37,577 bases of DNA from Clostridiales bacterium (GCA_021203325.1 JAJQBL010000025.1:1-37577), one strand, 5' to 3'; positions 1 through 7,381 are shown, numbered from the stretch's first letter. Notes: a model not told the origin generated them from the sequence alone. Translations and numbers: made by a program.

Positions 1-265
1 GGCTTAAGGGGAAGCTCGGGGCCTCGCTCCCCCTTAAGAATCCCTCTCCTATCCCGCTGGGGCTTCGCGCTGTCCAGCCCATAGGTGGTCTGTCCCGTCA
101 GAGACGAAGTAACTTCTAACTGGTGAGACTGCCGCCGATGGCGGCTGGCAGGGATTGCCGCCCACGTTCCTGCCTTGCGGCGGAACGGGCGGCAATTTTA
201 TTGTCCTTTGGTCGTGGAAATCTGACTGTAAAGGTACGTTCCTGTTCCTGCTGTAAAAAAGAAAT
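1..265 (+). repeat. Dispersed intergenic repeat, copy R1 (left end cut by the window)
   Basis: No credible gene lies in 1-306. The stretch is related to 2621-3010 and 28026-28445. Shared blocks are the GCCGCCGATGGCGGC hairpin (core 128-148), an AGGTGGTCTGT block near 82-92, and a GTCGTGG..ATCTGAC block near 211-226. Two further inverted repeats are visible: CTTAAGGGG pairing with CCCCTTAAG near the left edge, and an ATTGCCGCCC/GGGCGGCAAT hairpin at about 155-200. The small reading frames inside look like fortuitous frames through the repeat. The element may begin before position 1. Confidence 0.75.
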
Positions 266-306
266 GGAGTGTCACGCCTTTTTATCAGAGGTTATCACCT
301 TTTGGT

Positions 307-597
307 TCAGGCAGGCGGTATCTGTCGTTGGATAACAAAATCGCCGTCCTCCCCGCCGGAGGCAATCAGCGCCAGCTTCTCCCGCCGGGTGAGCCGCTTC
401 ACCGCCCGCTCCCGCCGGAGGGCGGCGGACTTGTCCGGGCACTGCTCCGCCCACACCAGCCGCACCGGCCGCCGGGAACGGGTGTACTTTGCCCCTTTCC
501 CGGCGTTGTGGGCCTGCTCCCGGCGGGAAAGGTCGGTGGTGTAGCCGGTGTAGAGGGTGCCGTCGGCGCACCGGGCCATGTAGACATAAAAGGCCAT
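307..597 (-). CDS. GIY-YIG domain protein (YhbQ/YazA-like, UPF0213)
   Basis: This encodes 96 residues, the usual size of the stand-alone GIY-YIG family. The nuclease core is visible: the GIY half appears as YVYMARC near residues 4-10, followed by LYTGYT for the YIG half. A catalytic-type Arg lies in DLSRREQAH and a Glu in ALRRERAVKRL. Family members are small structure-specific endonuclease-like proteins thought to act in DNA repair; the substrate is not established. I chose the ATG at 597 over an upstream start because the motif begins directly after it. It is the last gene of the nrdR operon, 2 nt downstream of the preceding gene. Confidence 0.85.
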   Translation of the reverse strand: MAFYVYMARCADGTLYTGYTTDLSRREQAHNAGKGAKYTRSRRPVRLVWAEQCPDKSAALRRERAVKRLTRREKLALIASGGEDGDFVIQRQIPPA

Positions 598-599
598 GG

Positions 600-941
600 T
601 CAGCCGTCCAGCCCGGCCCCGGCCCGGCACAGCGCCGCCACCCGGTCGGCGGTTTTCACCGAGTCAAAGAGGAAGGCCCGCTTTCCGGCGGGGGTGGTCA
701 CCACTACCCGCTCCACCGGGACGCCTCCGATGCAGCAGCCGGTGACGTGGACGCTGCCTTTGTCCCGCTGCACCTCCGTCACCCCGGCAAAGGGGAGATA
801 ACCGCCGTCCTCCTGGTACAGGGCCAGGGCGCTGACCTTATACCGTCCCGCCCGGTTGGCCTGGCGGTAGTCCGCCCTGGGGTCGGGCAGCTCCACGCCG
901 GGCACCAGAGTGTTCCATGCCGTTTTGAACATACGGCTCAC
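600..941 (-). CDS. Unknown conserved protein downstream of nrdR
   Basis: This is a 113-residue soluble protein that I do not recognise. There is no signal peptide or membrane segment. A central part rich in beta-strand residues (about 33-95) contains GCCIGG and ends in an [13 protein letters not shown] helix, which could be a small beta-rich fold; that is only an impression. The start is uncertain. A GTG at 941 overlaps the TGA of nrdR (GTGA) and has GAGGA six nt upstream. An ATG at 932 has AAAGGG eight nt upstream. Either start implies translational coupling to nrdR. The Cys-Cys pair is notable but its role is unknown. Confidence 0.7.
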   Translation of the reverse strand: MSRMFKTAWNTLVPGVELPDPRADYRQANRAGRYKVSALALYQEDGGYLPFAGVTEVQRDKGSVHVTGCCIGGVPVERVVVTTPAGKRAFLFDSVKTADRVAALCRAGAGLDG

Positions 942-1399
942 CCTTTGTCCTCGGTCAGAAGCTTGTTCAGCTCCATCATGAAGGTATTGATGTCCTTAAA
1001 CTGGCGGTACACCGAGGCGAAGCGGACATAGGACACCTCGTCCACCTTCCGCAGCTTCTCCATCACCAGCTCGCCGATGCGCTCGGTCTGAATCTCCCGG
1101 TCCAGGGTGCTGGCAAGCTCCTGCTCGATTTCGTCCGCGATCTTCTCCAGCTCCTCCATCTAGACGGGCCGCTTTTCACAGGCGCGAATCATGCCGCGCA
1201 GCACCTTTTCCCGGTCAAACTCCTGGCGTTTGCCGTCCTTTTTGATGACGATCATGGGCAGCCGCTCCACCATCTCATAGGTGGTGAACCGCTTGCCGCA
1301 GCTCAGACATTCCCGGCGGCGGCGGATGCTGTCACGGTCGTCCGCAGGGCGGCTGTCCAGCACCTTGCTGTCCTGCATTCCGCAATAGGGGCACTTCAT
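938..1399 (-). pseudogene. nrdR: nrdR, ribonucleotide reductase regulator, interrupted by an in-frame TAG
   Basis: NrdR represses ribonucleotide reductase genes through a zinc ribbon and an ATP-cone that senses dATP/ATP. The reading frame encodes 153 residues if the stop is read through, a normal length. It starts with the MKCPYCG zinc ribbon (CPYC, then [12 protein letters not shown]), then the ATP-cone from about residue 49 ([22 protein letters not shown]), and ends with [18 protein letters not shown] at 1160-1162 follows ACEKRPV and is followed at once by ATG GAG GAG. The cone is therefore split after residue 79. No ribosome binding site precedes that inner ATG. AAAGGAGG precedes the true start at 1399. 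TAG ends other genes here (for example at 5030), so the code is standard. It is either a real nonsense mutation or a base-call error. Confidence 0.88.
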
Positions 1400-1446
1400 C
1401 GTTTGCTTCCTCCTTTAAAATGCACTTGCCGTAGCTCTGTGCCCTC

Positions 1447-1475
1447 ATTTTACCATGCAATTTTCCAGCGCGCAA
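1447..1475 (-). promoter_or_regulatory. Sigma-A-type promoter for the nrdR operon
   Basis: On the minus strand TTGCGC (1475-1470) is followed after exactly 17 nt by TAAAAT (1452-1447). It lies about 48 nt upstream of the nrdR start. Confidence 0.6.
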
Positions 1476-1487
1476 CCAATTTTTGCC

Positions 1488-1517
1488 GGATATTTTTCCC
1501 ACAGCGGCACATACTGT
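1488..1517 (+). promoter_or_regulatory. Possible sigma-E-like (mother-cell) promoter for the spore coat pair
   Basis: GGATATT (1488-1494) and CATACTGT (1510-1517) are 15 nt apart, resembling the sporulation sigma-E consensus (ATATT / CATACANT). The position, 28 nt before the first coat gene, and the mother-cell role of coat proteins agree with this. It is a visual match only. Confidence 0.35.
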
Positions 1518-1544
1518 CAGCATCCAAACGAAGGAGATGACAAC

Positions 1545-1730
1545 ATGGCAAACCTGACCGACAAGGAACTGCTGGCCCTGGAGGATCAGCTCAACTTCGA
1601 GCACATCTGTCAGACCAAGTATGAGGCCGCGGCGGCGGAGACCACGGAGCCTTCCCTGCAAAGCTGCTTTGACAAACACGCCAGACAGCACAAGCAGAAC
1701 TTCGACACCCTGATGACTTTCTTACAGTAA
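1545..1730 (+). CDS. Small spore coat-like protein, first of a pair
   Basis: This encodes 61 residues beginning MANLTDKELLALEDQL. It is helical, with a ferritin-like/CotF-like pattern (NFEHICQTKYEAAAAET, then CFDKHARQHKQNFDTL). Small Clostridia proteins of this type sit directly before CotF-family genes, as here (12 nt gap). AAGGAG at 1531-1536 sets the ATG at 1545; an upstream in-frame ATG at 1455 has no ribosome binding site and would run across the promoter. The role in the spore coat is inferred from the neighbour and the family, not from any catalytic motif. Confidence 0.75.
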   Translation: MANLTDKELLALEDQLNFEHICQTKYEAAAAETTEPSLQSCFDKHARQHKQNFDTLMTFLQ

Positions 1731-1742
1731 GGAGGCTTCCCC

Positions 1743-1991
1743 ATGAACGACCAGGAACGGCTCACCGATCTGCTGCTCACCGAAAAGAAGATGAGCGGCA
1801 ACTATAACACCTACGCCTCGGAATGTACCAACCCGAAGCTGCGCAGTAGCTTTCTGCAAATGCTGCAATCCGGCCACACCACCCAGACCGAGCTGTATGA
1901 CGCCAGTGCCGCCCGGGGCTGGTACAAGACCACTCCAGCGGACTGCGCCAGAGTGGGCGAAGTAAAGCAGAAGTTTCAGGCTATGGGCTGA
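1743..1991 (+). CDS. CotF-family spore coat protein
   Basis: This encodes 82 residues. The hallmark pattern of the CotF family is clear: ERLTDLLLTEKKMSGNYN at residues 5-22, then NPKLRSSFLQML, and a C-terminal ARGWY near residue 60. The family forms helical spore coat components in Bacillus and Clostridia. It follows its partner after 12 nt with AAGGAGG just upstream, so the two are almost certainly co-transcribed. The last 11 nt overlap the 3' end of the convergent gene at 1981-2580. Confidence 0.85.
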   Translation: MNDQERLTDLLLTEKKMSGNYNTYASECTNPKLRSSFLQMLQSGHTTQTELYDASAARGWYKTTPADCARVGEVKQKFQAMG

Positions 1992-2580
1992 CAGGGTACC
2001 CCTGCCCGCTGAGCCGGAACCACAGGGCCCCCTCCCGGTACCGCCCGAAGCAGAACAGGGCCGGGAGGGGAAACGCCTGCCCCGGCTGCCAGGGGAACCG
2101 GAGCAGCCAGCCCTCCCCCTCCGCCCGCCAACGGCCCCCTGCCGGGGCCCGGCGGAGGGCCTCCGCCAGGCTCTCGTCCCGGATTTGGAGGGGGAGGGCG
2201 TCCAGCCGCTGCCACCGGTCGGCCCGGGGCGGCGGCTCGTCCCCGGCCACCGTGGCCTGCTCCGGGTTGGGCACCCCCCAGCGGTTCAGCTCCCCCACGG
2301 AGCGCTGGCGGCTCAGGGTCAGCCGGTCCCCCTCCGGCATCAGCGTCCCCAGGAGCAGGCGGCGCTCCCCCTGCTCCAGCCACACCTTGCACACCTCCGG
2401 GCGCGGGCTCCAGGCCGGGCAGTCCGCCTGAAAGCGGACGTACATTCCCTGGCCGGTGCAGCGCACCTCGCCCCGCTGGACGGCGGCGCCGTCCGGGCTG
2501 CGTTCATATAGCGGTATCCTCTGCTCCAAAGCTGTCGCCCCCTGATGGGTTTTATGCGGGGGCGGGCGGAAAGAGAACAC
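1981..2580 (-). CDS. Unknown conserved protein
   Basis: This is a 199-residue protein I cannot assign. It begins with a polar tail, then a region rich in strands (RGEVRC..GMYVRFQADC, VCKVWLEQGERRLLLGTLMPEGDRLTLSR) and a C-terminal part rich in Trp, Pro and Phe. There is no signal peptide or membrane helix. The start is a GTG at 2580 with AGGAG very close (3 nt), so the true start may lie further in. It ends in TAG inside the convergent coat gene. It could be a small beta-barrel or ligand-binding protein, but there is no motif to support any function. Confidence 0.65.
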   Translation of the reverse strand: MFSFRPPPHKTHQGATALEQRIPLYERSPDGAAVQRGEVRCTGQGMYVRFQADCPAWSPRPEVCKVWLEQGERRLLLGTLMPEGDRLTLSRQRSVGELNRWGVPNPEQATVAGDEPPPRADRWQRLDALPLQIRDESLAEALRRAPAGGRWRAEGEGWLLRFPWQPGQAFPLPALFCFGRYREGALWFRLSGQGYPVSP

Positions 2581-2620
2581 CTTCTCCTGGCTGGAGCTAT
2601 CATCTTAAAAGCATTACACT

Positions 2621-3010
2621 CCTTAGGGGAAATTGATAAAGGAAATACGTTTTTGCCCTTGCCAGGGCGGGGCCTACTTTTCTCGCTCCGCCGAGAAAAG
2701 TAGCAAAAGAGGACGACTCAAGAGGGCCGCCGTGCGTCCCTCTTAAGAATCTCCCTCTATCCCACTGGCGGCTCCGCCTTGTCTCTCAATCAGGTGGTCT
2801 ATCAGACAACAGACGATGTAACCTGCCACGCGCCAAAGCTGCCGCCGATGGCGGCTGGGTACGATTGCCGCCCGTTCCGCCCTGCCGTCAAGCGGCATTT
2901 CCGCTGCGCTCCCTATGCCGAAGGCGGGCGGAACGTGGCGTCAATTTTGTTATCCTTTAGTCGTGGACATCTGACCGTGAGTCTACGCTATTCTCCTCTA
3001 CCCGAGATAG
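2621..3010 (+). repeat. Dispersed intergenic repeat, copy R2 (most complete)
   Basis: This fills most of the gene-free stretch 2581-3129. It shares its left block (TTGCCCTTGCCAGGGC near 2655-2670) with 28060-28075 and its core hairpin (2838-2858) with both other copies. Inverted repeats in order: CTACTTTTCTCG pairing with CGAGAAAAGTAG (about 2671-2703); CAAGAGGG pairing with CCCTCTT (about 2719-2745); the invariant GCCGCC/GGCGGC hairpin; and a long hairpin from ATTGCCGCC (2863) to GGCGTCAAT (2945). The short frames inside are not believable genes. Confidence 0.8.
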
Positions 3011-3038
3011 ATTGCATCTTAAATCAATGATATTCCCC

Positions 3039-3067
3039 TTGACAGCTGGCCAAAACTGTTCTATCCT
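3039..3067 (+). promoter_or_regulatory. Sigma-A promoter for the HMA protein gene
   Basis: TTGACA (3039-3044), a 17-nt spacer, and TATCCT (3062-3067). This is a near-consensus promoter just after repeat R2, about 63 nt before the start codon. Confidence 0.75.
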
Positions 3068-3129
3068 ATAGATAGTCATAGCTAACCGCCCCGCACAGCT
3101 GCGCAGGACGGCGACAAGGAGGAATTTTG

Positions 3130-3390
3130 ATGCAAAAAATTACAGTTGGTATTGAGGGCATGGCCTGCGAAATGTGCGAGGCCCACATCAAGGACGTGAT
3201 CCGCAAGCAGTTCGACCCCCGGAAGGTCACCGCCTCCCACAAAAGTGGCGAGGCGGTCATCCTGACGGAGGGGGACATCTCCGAGGCCGACCTTCACCGG
3301 GCCATCGACCCCACCGGCTATACCGTCACCTGGGTGCGGACGGAGCCTTACGAAAAGAAAAAGGGCCTGCTGGGGCTGTTCGGCAGATAA
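3130..3390 (+). CDS. Heavy-metal-associated (HMA) domain protein, CopZ-like
   Basis: This encodes 86 residues with a ferredoxin-like HMA fold signature: GMACEMCEAHIKDVI near residues 10-24 supplies the CxxC metal site (C-E-M-C). The second half (TEGDISEADLHRAIDPTGYTV) fits the usual beta-alpha-beta ending, and a Lys-rich tail follows. Such proteins carry Cu(I) or similar soft metals to P-type ATPases; no ATPase or CsoR-type regulator is adjacent, so metal and partner are unknown. AAGGAGG at 3116-3122 sets the ATG at 3130 rather than the TTG at 3127. Confidence 0.82.
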   Translation: MQKITVGIEGMACEMCEAHIKDVIRKQFDPRKVTASHKSGEAVILTEGDISEADLHRAIDPTGYTVTWVRTEPYEKKKGLLGLFGR

Positions 3391-3396
3391 TACAAG

Positions 3397-3427
3397 GCAC
3401 CGCCGCAGAAGTATTCTGCGGCGGTGC
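3397..3427. terminator. Hairpin between convergent genes
   Basis: A perfect 14-bp stem GCACCGCCGCAGAA / TTCTGCGGCGGTGC with a 3-nt loop lies between the convergent HMA and FAH genes. Neither side has a good T-run, so it may be a weak bidirectional terminator or an mRNA-stabilising hairpin. Confidence 0.55.
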
Positions 3428-3456
3428 GATGGCGCTTCAAACTGATTTGCGCCGGC

Positions 3457-4338
3457 TCATTCGGAGACCACGTTGGTCAGCGTGCCGATCCCGTCGATCT
3501 CACACGCCACCACATCCCCCGGCTGGAGCCATTTGGGGGGCTGGAAGCCCATGCCCACCCCGGCGGGGGTGCCCATGGCGATCACCGTCCCCGGCTTCAG
3601 GCGGATGCCCCGGCTCAGGTCGCTGATGACATAGGCCACATCGAAGATCAGCAGATCGGTGTTGGAGTTCTGCCGCAGCTCGCCGTTTACCCTGGAGCGG
3701 ATGCCCAGGGCCGGGCGGCCCGGCAGCTCCTCCGCCGTGACGATCCACGGCCCCATTGGGGTGAAGCCGTCCAATCCCTTGCCGAAGTACCACTGCTTAT
3801 GCCGGGTCTGGACGGTGCGGGCGCTGACGTCATTTAAAATGGTATAGCCGAACACGTGGTCGTAGGCCTCCTCCGGGGAGACGTGGTCGGCCTCTTTGCC
3901 GATGACCACCGCCAGCTCACACTCGTAGTCCAGGCTGTCCACCATGTCCCTGTGGGCGTTGATGGCCCCGCCGTCGGGCACCGCCTCATCCACCCGCTTG
4001 GAGAAGTACACCGGATAAGGCCGCTCCCCGCCGAAGGCTTCGTTTTTGTACCGGGCGGATTCCTCCGCATGGGCCATGTAGTTGATGCCCAGGCAAATCA
4101 CGTCCTGTCTGGGCCGGGGAATGGGGGCGGCCTTCACCAGCCGGTCATAGGGAATCCCCTCCGGCAGGTCGGCGGCGGCCACGGCCCGGGCCAGCTCCGC
4201 CGGGGTGTAGCGCTCCACCACGCTCTGCATATCCGCGCAGGGGATGCCCGCCGCGGACAGGGGCCAGACGACGGCGCCGTCCGGCGAGGCGAAGCCGACG
4301 GTCTCCACCCCGTCGGCATAATAGGTCAGCAGTTTCAT
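3457..4338 (-). CDS. Fumarylacetoacetate hydrolase (FAH) family protein
   Basis: This encodes 293 residues, typical for prokaryotic FAH-family enzymes (acylpyruvate hydrolases, oxaloacetate decarboxylases, ureidoglycolate lyase-like). The C-terminal catalytic domain is complete: VICLGINYMAHAEES, then the metal-binding pair in ECELAVVIGKEA and the Asp in ILNDVSART, DGFTPMGPW, RVNGELRQ, and the closing GTVIAMGTPAGVG..PGDVVACEI block. A smaller N-terminal domain occupies residues 1-75. The ATG at 4338 begins the family-typical MKLLTYYADG. The exact substrate cannot be read from sequence. It is a single gene with its own promoter, divergent from the Rrf2 regulator. Confidence 0.88.
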   Translation of the reverse strand: MKLLTYYADGVETVGFASPDGAVVWPLSAAGIPCADMQSVVERYTPAELARAVAAADLPEGIPYDRLVKAAPIPRPRQDVICLGINYMAHAEESARYKNEAFGGERPYPVYFSKRVDEAVPDGGAINAHRDMVDSLDYECELAVVIGKEADHVSPEEAYDHVFGYTILNDVSARTVQTRHKQWYFGKGLDGFTPMGPWIVTAEELPGRPALGIRSRVNGELRQNSNTDLLIFDVAYVISDLSRGIRLKPGTVIAMGTPAGVGMGFQPPKWLQPGDVVACEIDGIGTLTNVVSE

Positions 4339-4405
4339 GGGAAGAAGCCTTCCTTTCTCAATCTGTCTCAGGTTTGCGGGCGGGATGGCCCGCGCTTCTT
4401 TTTTT

Positions 4406-4434
4406 AGGATACCATTCCCGCCCGGCTTTGTCAA
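4406..4434 (-). promoter_or_regulatory. Sigma-A promoter for the FAH gene
   Basis: On the minus strand TTGACA (4434-4429), 17 nt, TATCCT (4411-4406). The elements match the hexamers of the HMA promoter at 3039. Confidence 0.75.
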
Positions 4435-4463
4435 TCCGCAGGCATAGCCGCTTCGGCGGGGGC

Positions 4464-4492
4464 TTGCAAGATAAAAAATCTGCTGATATAAT
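4464..4492 (+). promoter_or_regulatory. Sigma-A promoter for the Rrf2 regulator
   Basis: TTGCAA (4464-4469), 17 nt, TATAAT (4487-4492), 61 nt before the start codon. It is back to back with the FAH promoter, so one regulator could act on both. Confidence 0.75.
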
Positions 4493-4553
4493 AGGATTAG
4501 CCGCAGGCGGCCCGGCCGCCTGCCAAACGTCGGTCAGCATCAGGAGGCTCGTT

Positions 4554-5030
4554 ATGAAAATTTCCACCAGAGGGCGCTACGCGCTGCGTTTGATGCTGGA
4601 CATTGCCCAACAGGGGGAGGGGGCCGTGGTCTCCCTCACCGACATCGCCCGGCGGCAGGACATCTCCGTGAAATATCTGGAGCAAATCGTGATGCGGCTG
4701 AACCGGGCCGGTCTTTTGAAAAGCACCCGTGGGGTACAGGGAGGCTATACGCTGCTGCGGAGGCCGGAAGAGTACAGCGTGGGGGATATTCTCCGGGCCA
4801 TCGAGGGCAATCTGGCCCCCATCTCCTGCCTGACGGAGGAGAGCAACCACTGCAACCGCTGCCACAGCTGCGACACCCTCTGGTTTTGGGAAAAGATGGA
4901 CAACTCCATCAATGCCTTTGTGGACCAGTACACCCTGGCAGACTTTATGAACCATCCGGAGGGGCCGTTGACGGAGGAGGAGAATGGCGCTCAGGCAATG
5001 TCATCAACTGAAAGAGATTGCGCTCCTTAG
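4554..5030 (+). CDS. Rrf2-family transcriptional regulator, probably iron-sulfur type
   Basis: This encodes 158 residues. The winged helix-turn-helix of the Rrf2/IscR family is intact: MKISTRGRYALRLMLDIA at the N-terminus, then DISVKYLEQIVMRLNRAGLL and RGVQGGYTL as wing. Four Cys in the dimerisation region (SCLTEES, NHCNRCHSC at about residues 90-108) suggest a [2Fe-2S] cluster, though their spacing is not exactly that of E. coli IscR. Members sense Fe-S status, redox or cysteine. There is no iscS/iscU neighbour; the only nearby candidate target is the divergent FAH gene. AGGAGG at 4542-4547 fixes the ATG. The gene ends in TAG, showing TAG is an ordinary stop here. Confidence 0.88.
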   Translation: MKISTRGRYALRLMLDIAQQGEGAVVSLTDIARRQDISVKYLEQIVMRLNRAGLLKSTRGVQGGYTLLRRPEEYSVGDILRAIEGNLAPISCLTEESNHCNRCHSCDTLWFWEKMDNSINAFVDQYTLADFMNHPEGPLTEEENGAQAMSSTERDCAP

Positions 5031-5083
5031 AGGAAGCAAGAGAAAGAAACTACGCTTTGCCCTCCAATGACAACAAAACCATC

Positions 5084-5117
5084 AAAAGCGCATCCCACGT
5101 TTTGGGATGCGCTTTTG
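5084..5117. terminator. Bidirectional terminator (Rrf2 gene / purF)
   Basis: Stem AAAAGCGCATCCC / GGGATGCGCTTTT with a 7-nt loop, flanked by A-run and T-run so that it works on both strands. It lies between convergent genes. Confidence 0.85.
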
Positions 5118-5137
5118 TGCGTTTCTGTGCTCCGTCC

Positions 5138-6535
5138 TCAGCCGCAGCCTGCGTGCTTCAACGCATAGTCGGCGGGCGGGTCCACCGGGTAATGCTCGGA
5201 GAAGCAGCCCTCGCAGAAGCCGCAGGTGGCGTCCGGGGCGATCTCGTGGAGCCGCTCCAGGCTCAGGAAACCCAGGGAGTCCGCGCCGATCTCCCGGCAC
5301 ACCTCGTCGCAGCTGTACTTGCAGGAGATGAGAAGGGACTTGTCCGGAATGTCCGTACCAAAATAACAGGGGGAGATGAACTCCGGGGAGGAGATGCGGA
5401 CGTGCACCTCCGTGGCCCCGGCCTGCCGGAGCAGGGTGACGATGGCCTTGCTGGTGGTGCCCCGAACGATGGAGTCGTCGATCATCACCACCCGCTTTCC
5501 GGCCACCTGGCACTGGAGGGCCCCCAGTTTGATGCGCACCGCCGCCTCCCGGCTCTGCTGGTTGGGGGTGATGAAGGTGCGGCCCACATAGCGGTTCTTC
5601 ACAAACCCCTCCCCGTAGGGGATGCCGGACTCCTCTGCGCAGCCCAGGGCGGCGTCCAGCCCGGAGTCGGGGACGCCGATGACCAGATCCGCCTCCACGG
5701 GATGCTCCTGGGCCAGCAGCCGCCCCGCGTTCCGCCGGGCCAGGTGGACACTCTGGCCGTTGATGACGCTGTCCGTCCGGGCAAAGTAGATATACTCAAA
5801 GATGCACATATGGCTCATGCCCTTGCAGTTGTCCCGGATGGAGCGGAGGTGGCCGTCCTCCACCACCACGATCTCTCCCGGCTCCACCTCCCGGACATAC
5901 TCCGCCTCCACCCCGTCCAGGGCGCAGGACTCGGAGGCAAAAAACCAGGCGTCACCTCGTTTGCCGATGCACAGAGGGCGGAACCCCCAGGGGTCCCTGG
6001 CGGCGATCAGCTTCCGGGGGGACATGACAATGATGGAAAAAGCCCCCTGCAGGTGCTTGACAGAATGGTTCACCGCCTCCTCCACGCTGCCGTATTTCAG
6101 GCGGGAGGCGGCGATGGAATAGGCGATGATCTCGGTGTCGCTGGCGGTCTGGAAGATGGCGCCGCGATGCTCGAAGTAATCCCGCAGCTCCTCGGTGTTC
6201 ACCAGGTTGCCGTTGTGGACCACCGCCAGCTGCTGTTTGACGTAGTTCACCACAAAGGGCTGGGCGTTCATCCGGCGGCCCGCGCCGGTGGTGGCGTAGC
6301 GGACATGGCCGATGGCCATGGTGCCGTTCATCTCCCGCAGGCGCTGGACGTCGAATACGTCGCCCACCAGGCCCACGTCTTTATGATAGATGATCTCCCG
6401 GTTGTTGTTGGCGGCAATGCCGCAGGCCTCCTGGCCCCGGTGCTGTAAGGCATACAGGCCGTAATAGGTACACTCCGCGCAGCCGCCCTTTGCGTCATAT
6501 ACCCCGAAAACGCCGCATTCCTCATGTAATCCCAT
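5138..6535 (-). CDS. purF: Amidophosphoribosyltransferase (PurF)
   Basis: This enzyme makes 5-phosphoribosylamine from PRPP and glutamine, the first step of purine synthesis. The protein has 465 residues from the ATG at 6535 (MGLHEECGVFG). Cys7 is the expected N-terminal glutaminase nucleophile after propeptide removal, as in Bacillus PurF. The glutaminase part contains LQHRGQEACGIA and HNGNLVN; the phosphoribosyltransferase part contains VVMIDDSIVRGTT. Cys residues, including CGFCEGC near the C-terminus, match the [4Fe-4S] type found in Firmicutes. It lies 19 nt downstream of udk and shares its promoter, away from other pur genes. Confidence 0.95.
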   Translation of the reverse strand: MGLHEECGVFGVYDAKGGCAECTYYGLYALQHRGQEACGIAANNNREIIYHKDVGLVGDVFDVQRLREMNGTMAIGHVRYATTGAGRRMNAQPFVVNYVKQQLAVVHNGNLVNTEELRDYFEHRGAIFQTASDTEIIAYSIAASRLKYGSVEEAVNHSVKHLQGAFSIIVMSPRKLIAARDPWGFRPLCIGKRGDAWFFASESCALDGVEAEYVREVEPGEIVVVEDGHLRSIRDNCKGMSHMCIFEYIYFARTDSVINGQSVHLARRNAGRLLAQEHPVEADLVIGVPDSGLDAALGCAEESGIPYGEGFVKNRYVGRTFITPNQQSREAAVRIKLGALQCQVAGKRVVMIDDSIVRGTTSKAIVTLLRQAGATEVHVRISSPEFISPCYFGTDIPDKSLLISCKYSCDEVCREIGADSLGFLSLERLHEIAPDATCGFCEGCFSEHYPVDPPADYALKHAGCG

Positions 6536-6554
6536 AAACTGATTCCCTCGCTCG

Positions 6555-7208
6555 TTATTTGGCGGAGAGGGAGGAGCCTCCCTGTTCGCTCTGATTCTTT
6601 GCAATGTGGTTGCGGATGCGGCCAATCAGCATATCCGTGGCCACCTGGTTCTCCCCGCCCTCCAGGATGATGAGATCCGCGAAGTGCCGGGACGGCTCCA
6701 CAAACCGCTCATGCATGGGCTTCACGGTGGTGAGGTACTGGTTGATGACGGTGTCCAGCTCCCGGCCCCGCTCCTCCACGTCACGCTTGATGCGGCGGAG
6801 CACCCGGACATCGGCGTCCGTATCCACATAGATTTTAATGTCCATCTGCTCCCGCAGCTTCCGCTCGGCAAAGATGAGGATGCCCTCCACCACGATGACG
6901 TCGGTGGGGTGGACCACCACCACCTCGTCCGTGCGGTTATACTGCACATAGTCGTACACAGGGCACTCAATGCTGTTGCCCTTTTTCAGTTCCTTCAGAT
7001 GGCGGGTCAAAAGCGGCGTGTCAAAGGCCCGCGGATGGTCATAGTTCAGGGTGTGGCGTTCATCCAGTGTCAACTCATCATGACGATAATAATAGCTGTC
7101 GTGATACAACACGCTGATATGGTCTTTAAACTGCTGTTGTAAACGGCGGATCAGCGTGGTCTTCCCGCTGCCGCTGCCGCCTGCAATGCCGATAATCAGG
7201 CTGCCCAT
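6555..7208 (-). CDS. udk: Uridine kinase
   Basis: Phosphorylates uridine and cytidine to UMP and CMP in pyrimidine salvage. The protein has 217 residues. The Walker A loop GGSGSGKTT is at residues 9-17, YHDSYYYRHDEL follows, then YDYVQYNRT, DVIVVEGILIF (Walker B-like) and the RIKRDVEERGREL lid region. I chose the ATG at 7208, which has GGGAGAGG upstream; the in-frame ATG at 7226 has no ribosome binding site. It heads a two-gene transcript with purF. Confidence 0.93.
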   Translation of the reverse strand: MGSLIIGIAGGSGSGKTTLIRRLQQQFKDHISVLYHDSYYYRHDELTLDERHTLNYDHPRAFDTPLLTRHLKELKKGNSIECPVYDYVQYNRTDEVVVVHPTDVIVVEGILIFAERKLREQMDIKIYVDTDADVRVLRRIKRDVEERGRELDTVINQYLTTVKPMHERFVEPSRHFADLIILEGGENQVATDMLIGRIRNHIAKNQSEQGGSSLSAK

Positions 7209-7286
7209 TGAGCCTCTCCCTCCCATCTTTGTTCAGGTTCCCGTGTCCGCTGCTCCAAAAAACGCAATGTAAGCCAATCCAGTTTC

Positions 7287-7315
7287 AGTTTACCATCTTT
7301 TTTCCAGTTTGTAAA
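7287..7315 (-). promoter_or_regulatory. Sigma-A-type promoter for udk-purF
   Basis: Minus strand TTTACA (7315-7310), 17 nt, TAAACT (7292-7287), leaving a leader of about 75 nt. I see no purine riboswitch or PurBox in it. Confidence 0.5.
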
Positions 7316-7381
7316 GGTAAATTCCGTCTGAATAATGGACTTTTTCAAAAGAGTGGAAGATGAAAGTTCCGGTTCCGCACA

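Noticed and set aside
2779-3030. 83-codon plus-strand frame inside repeat R2
   Set aside because: It lies wholly in the dispersed repeat and encodes only repeat-derived residues (KLPPMAAG); similar frames appear in R1 and R3. No ribosome binding site.
5018-6448. Long plus-strand open frame opposite purF
   Set aside because: It is a GC-driven shadow of purF on the other strand, with low-complexity His/Gly/Asp/Val composition and no family features. purF is certain.
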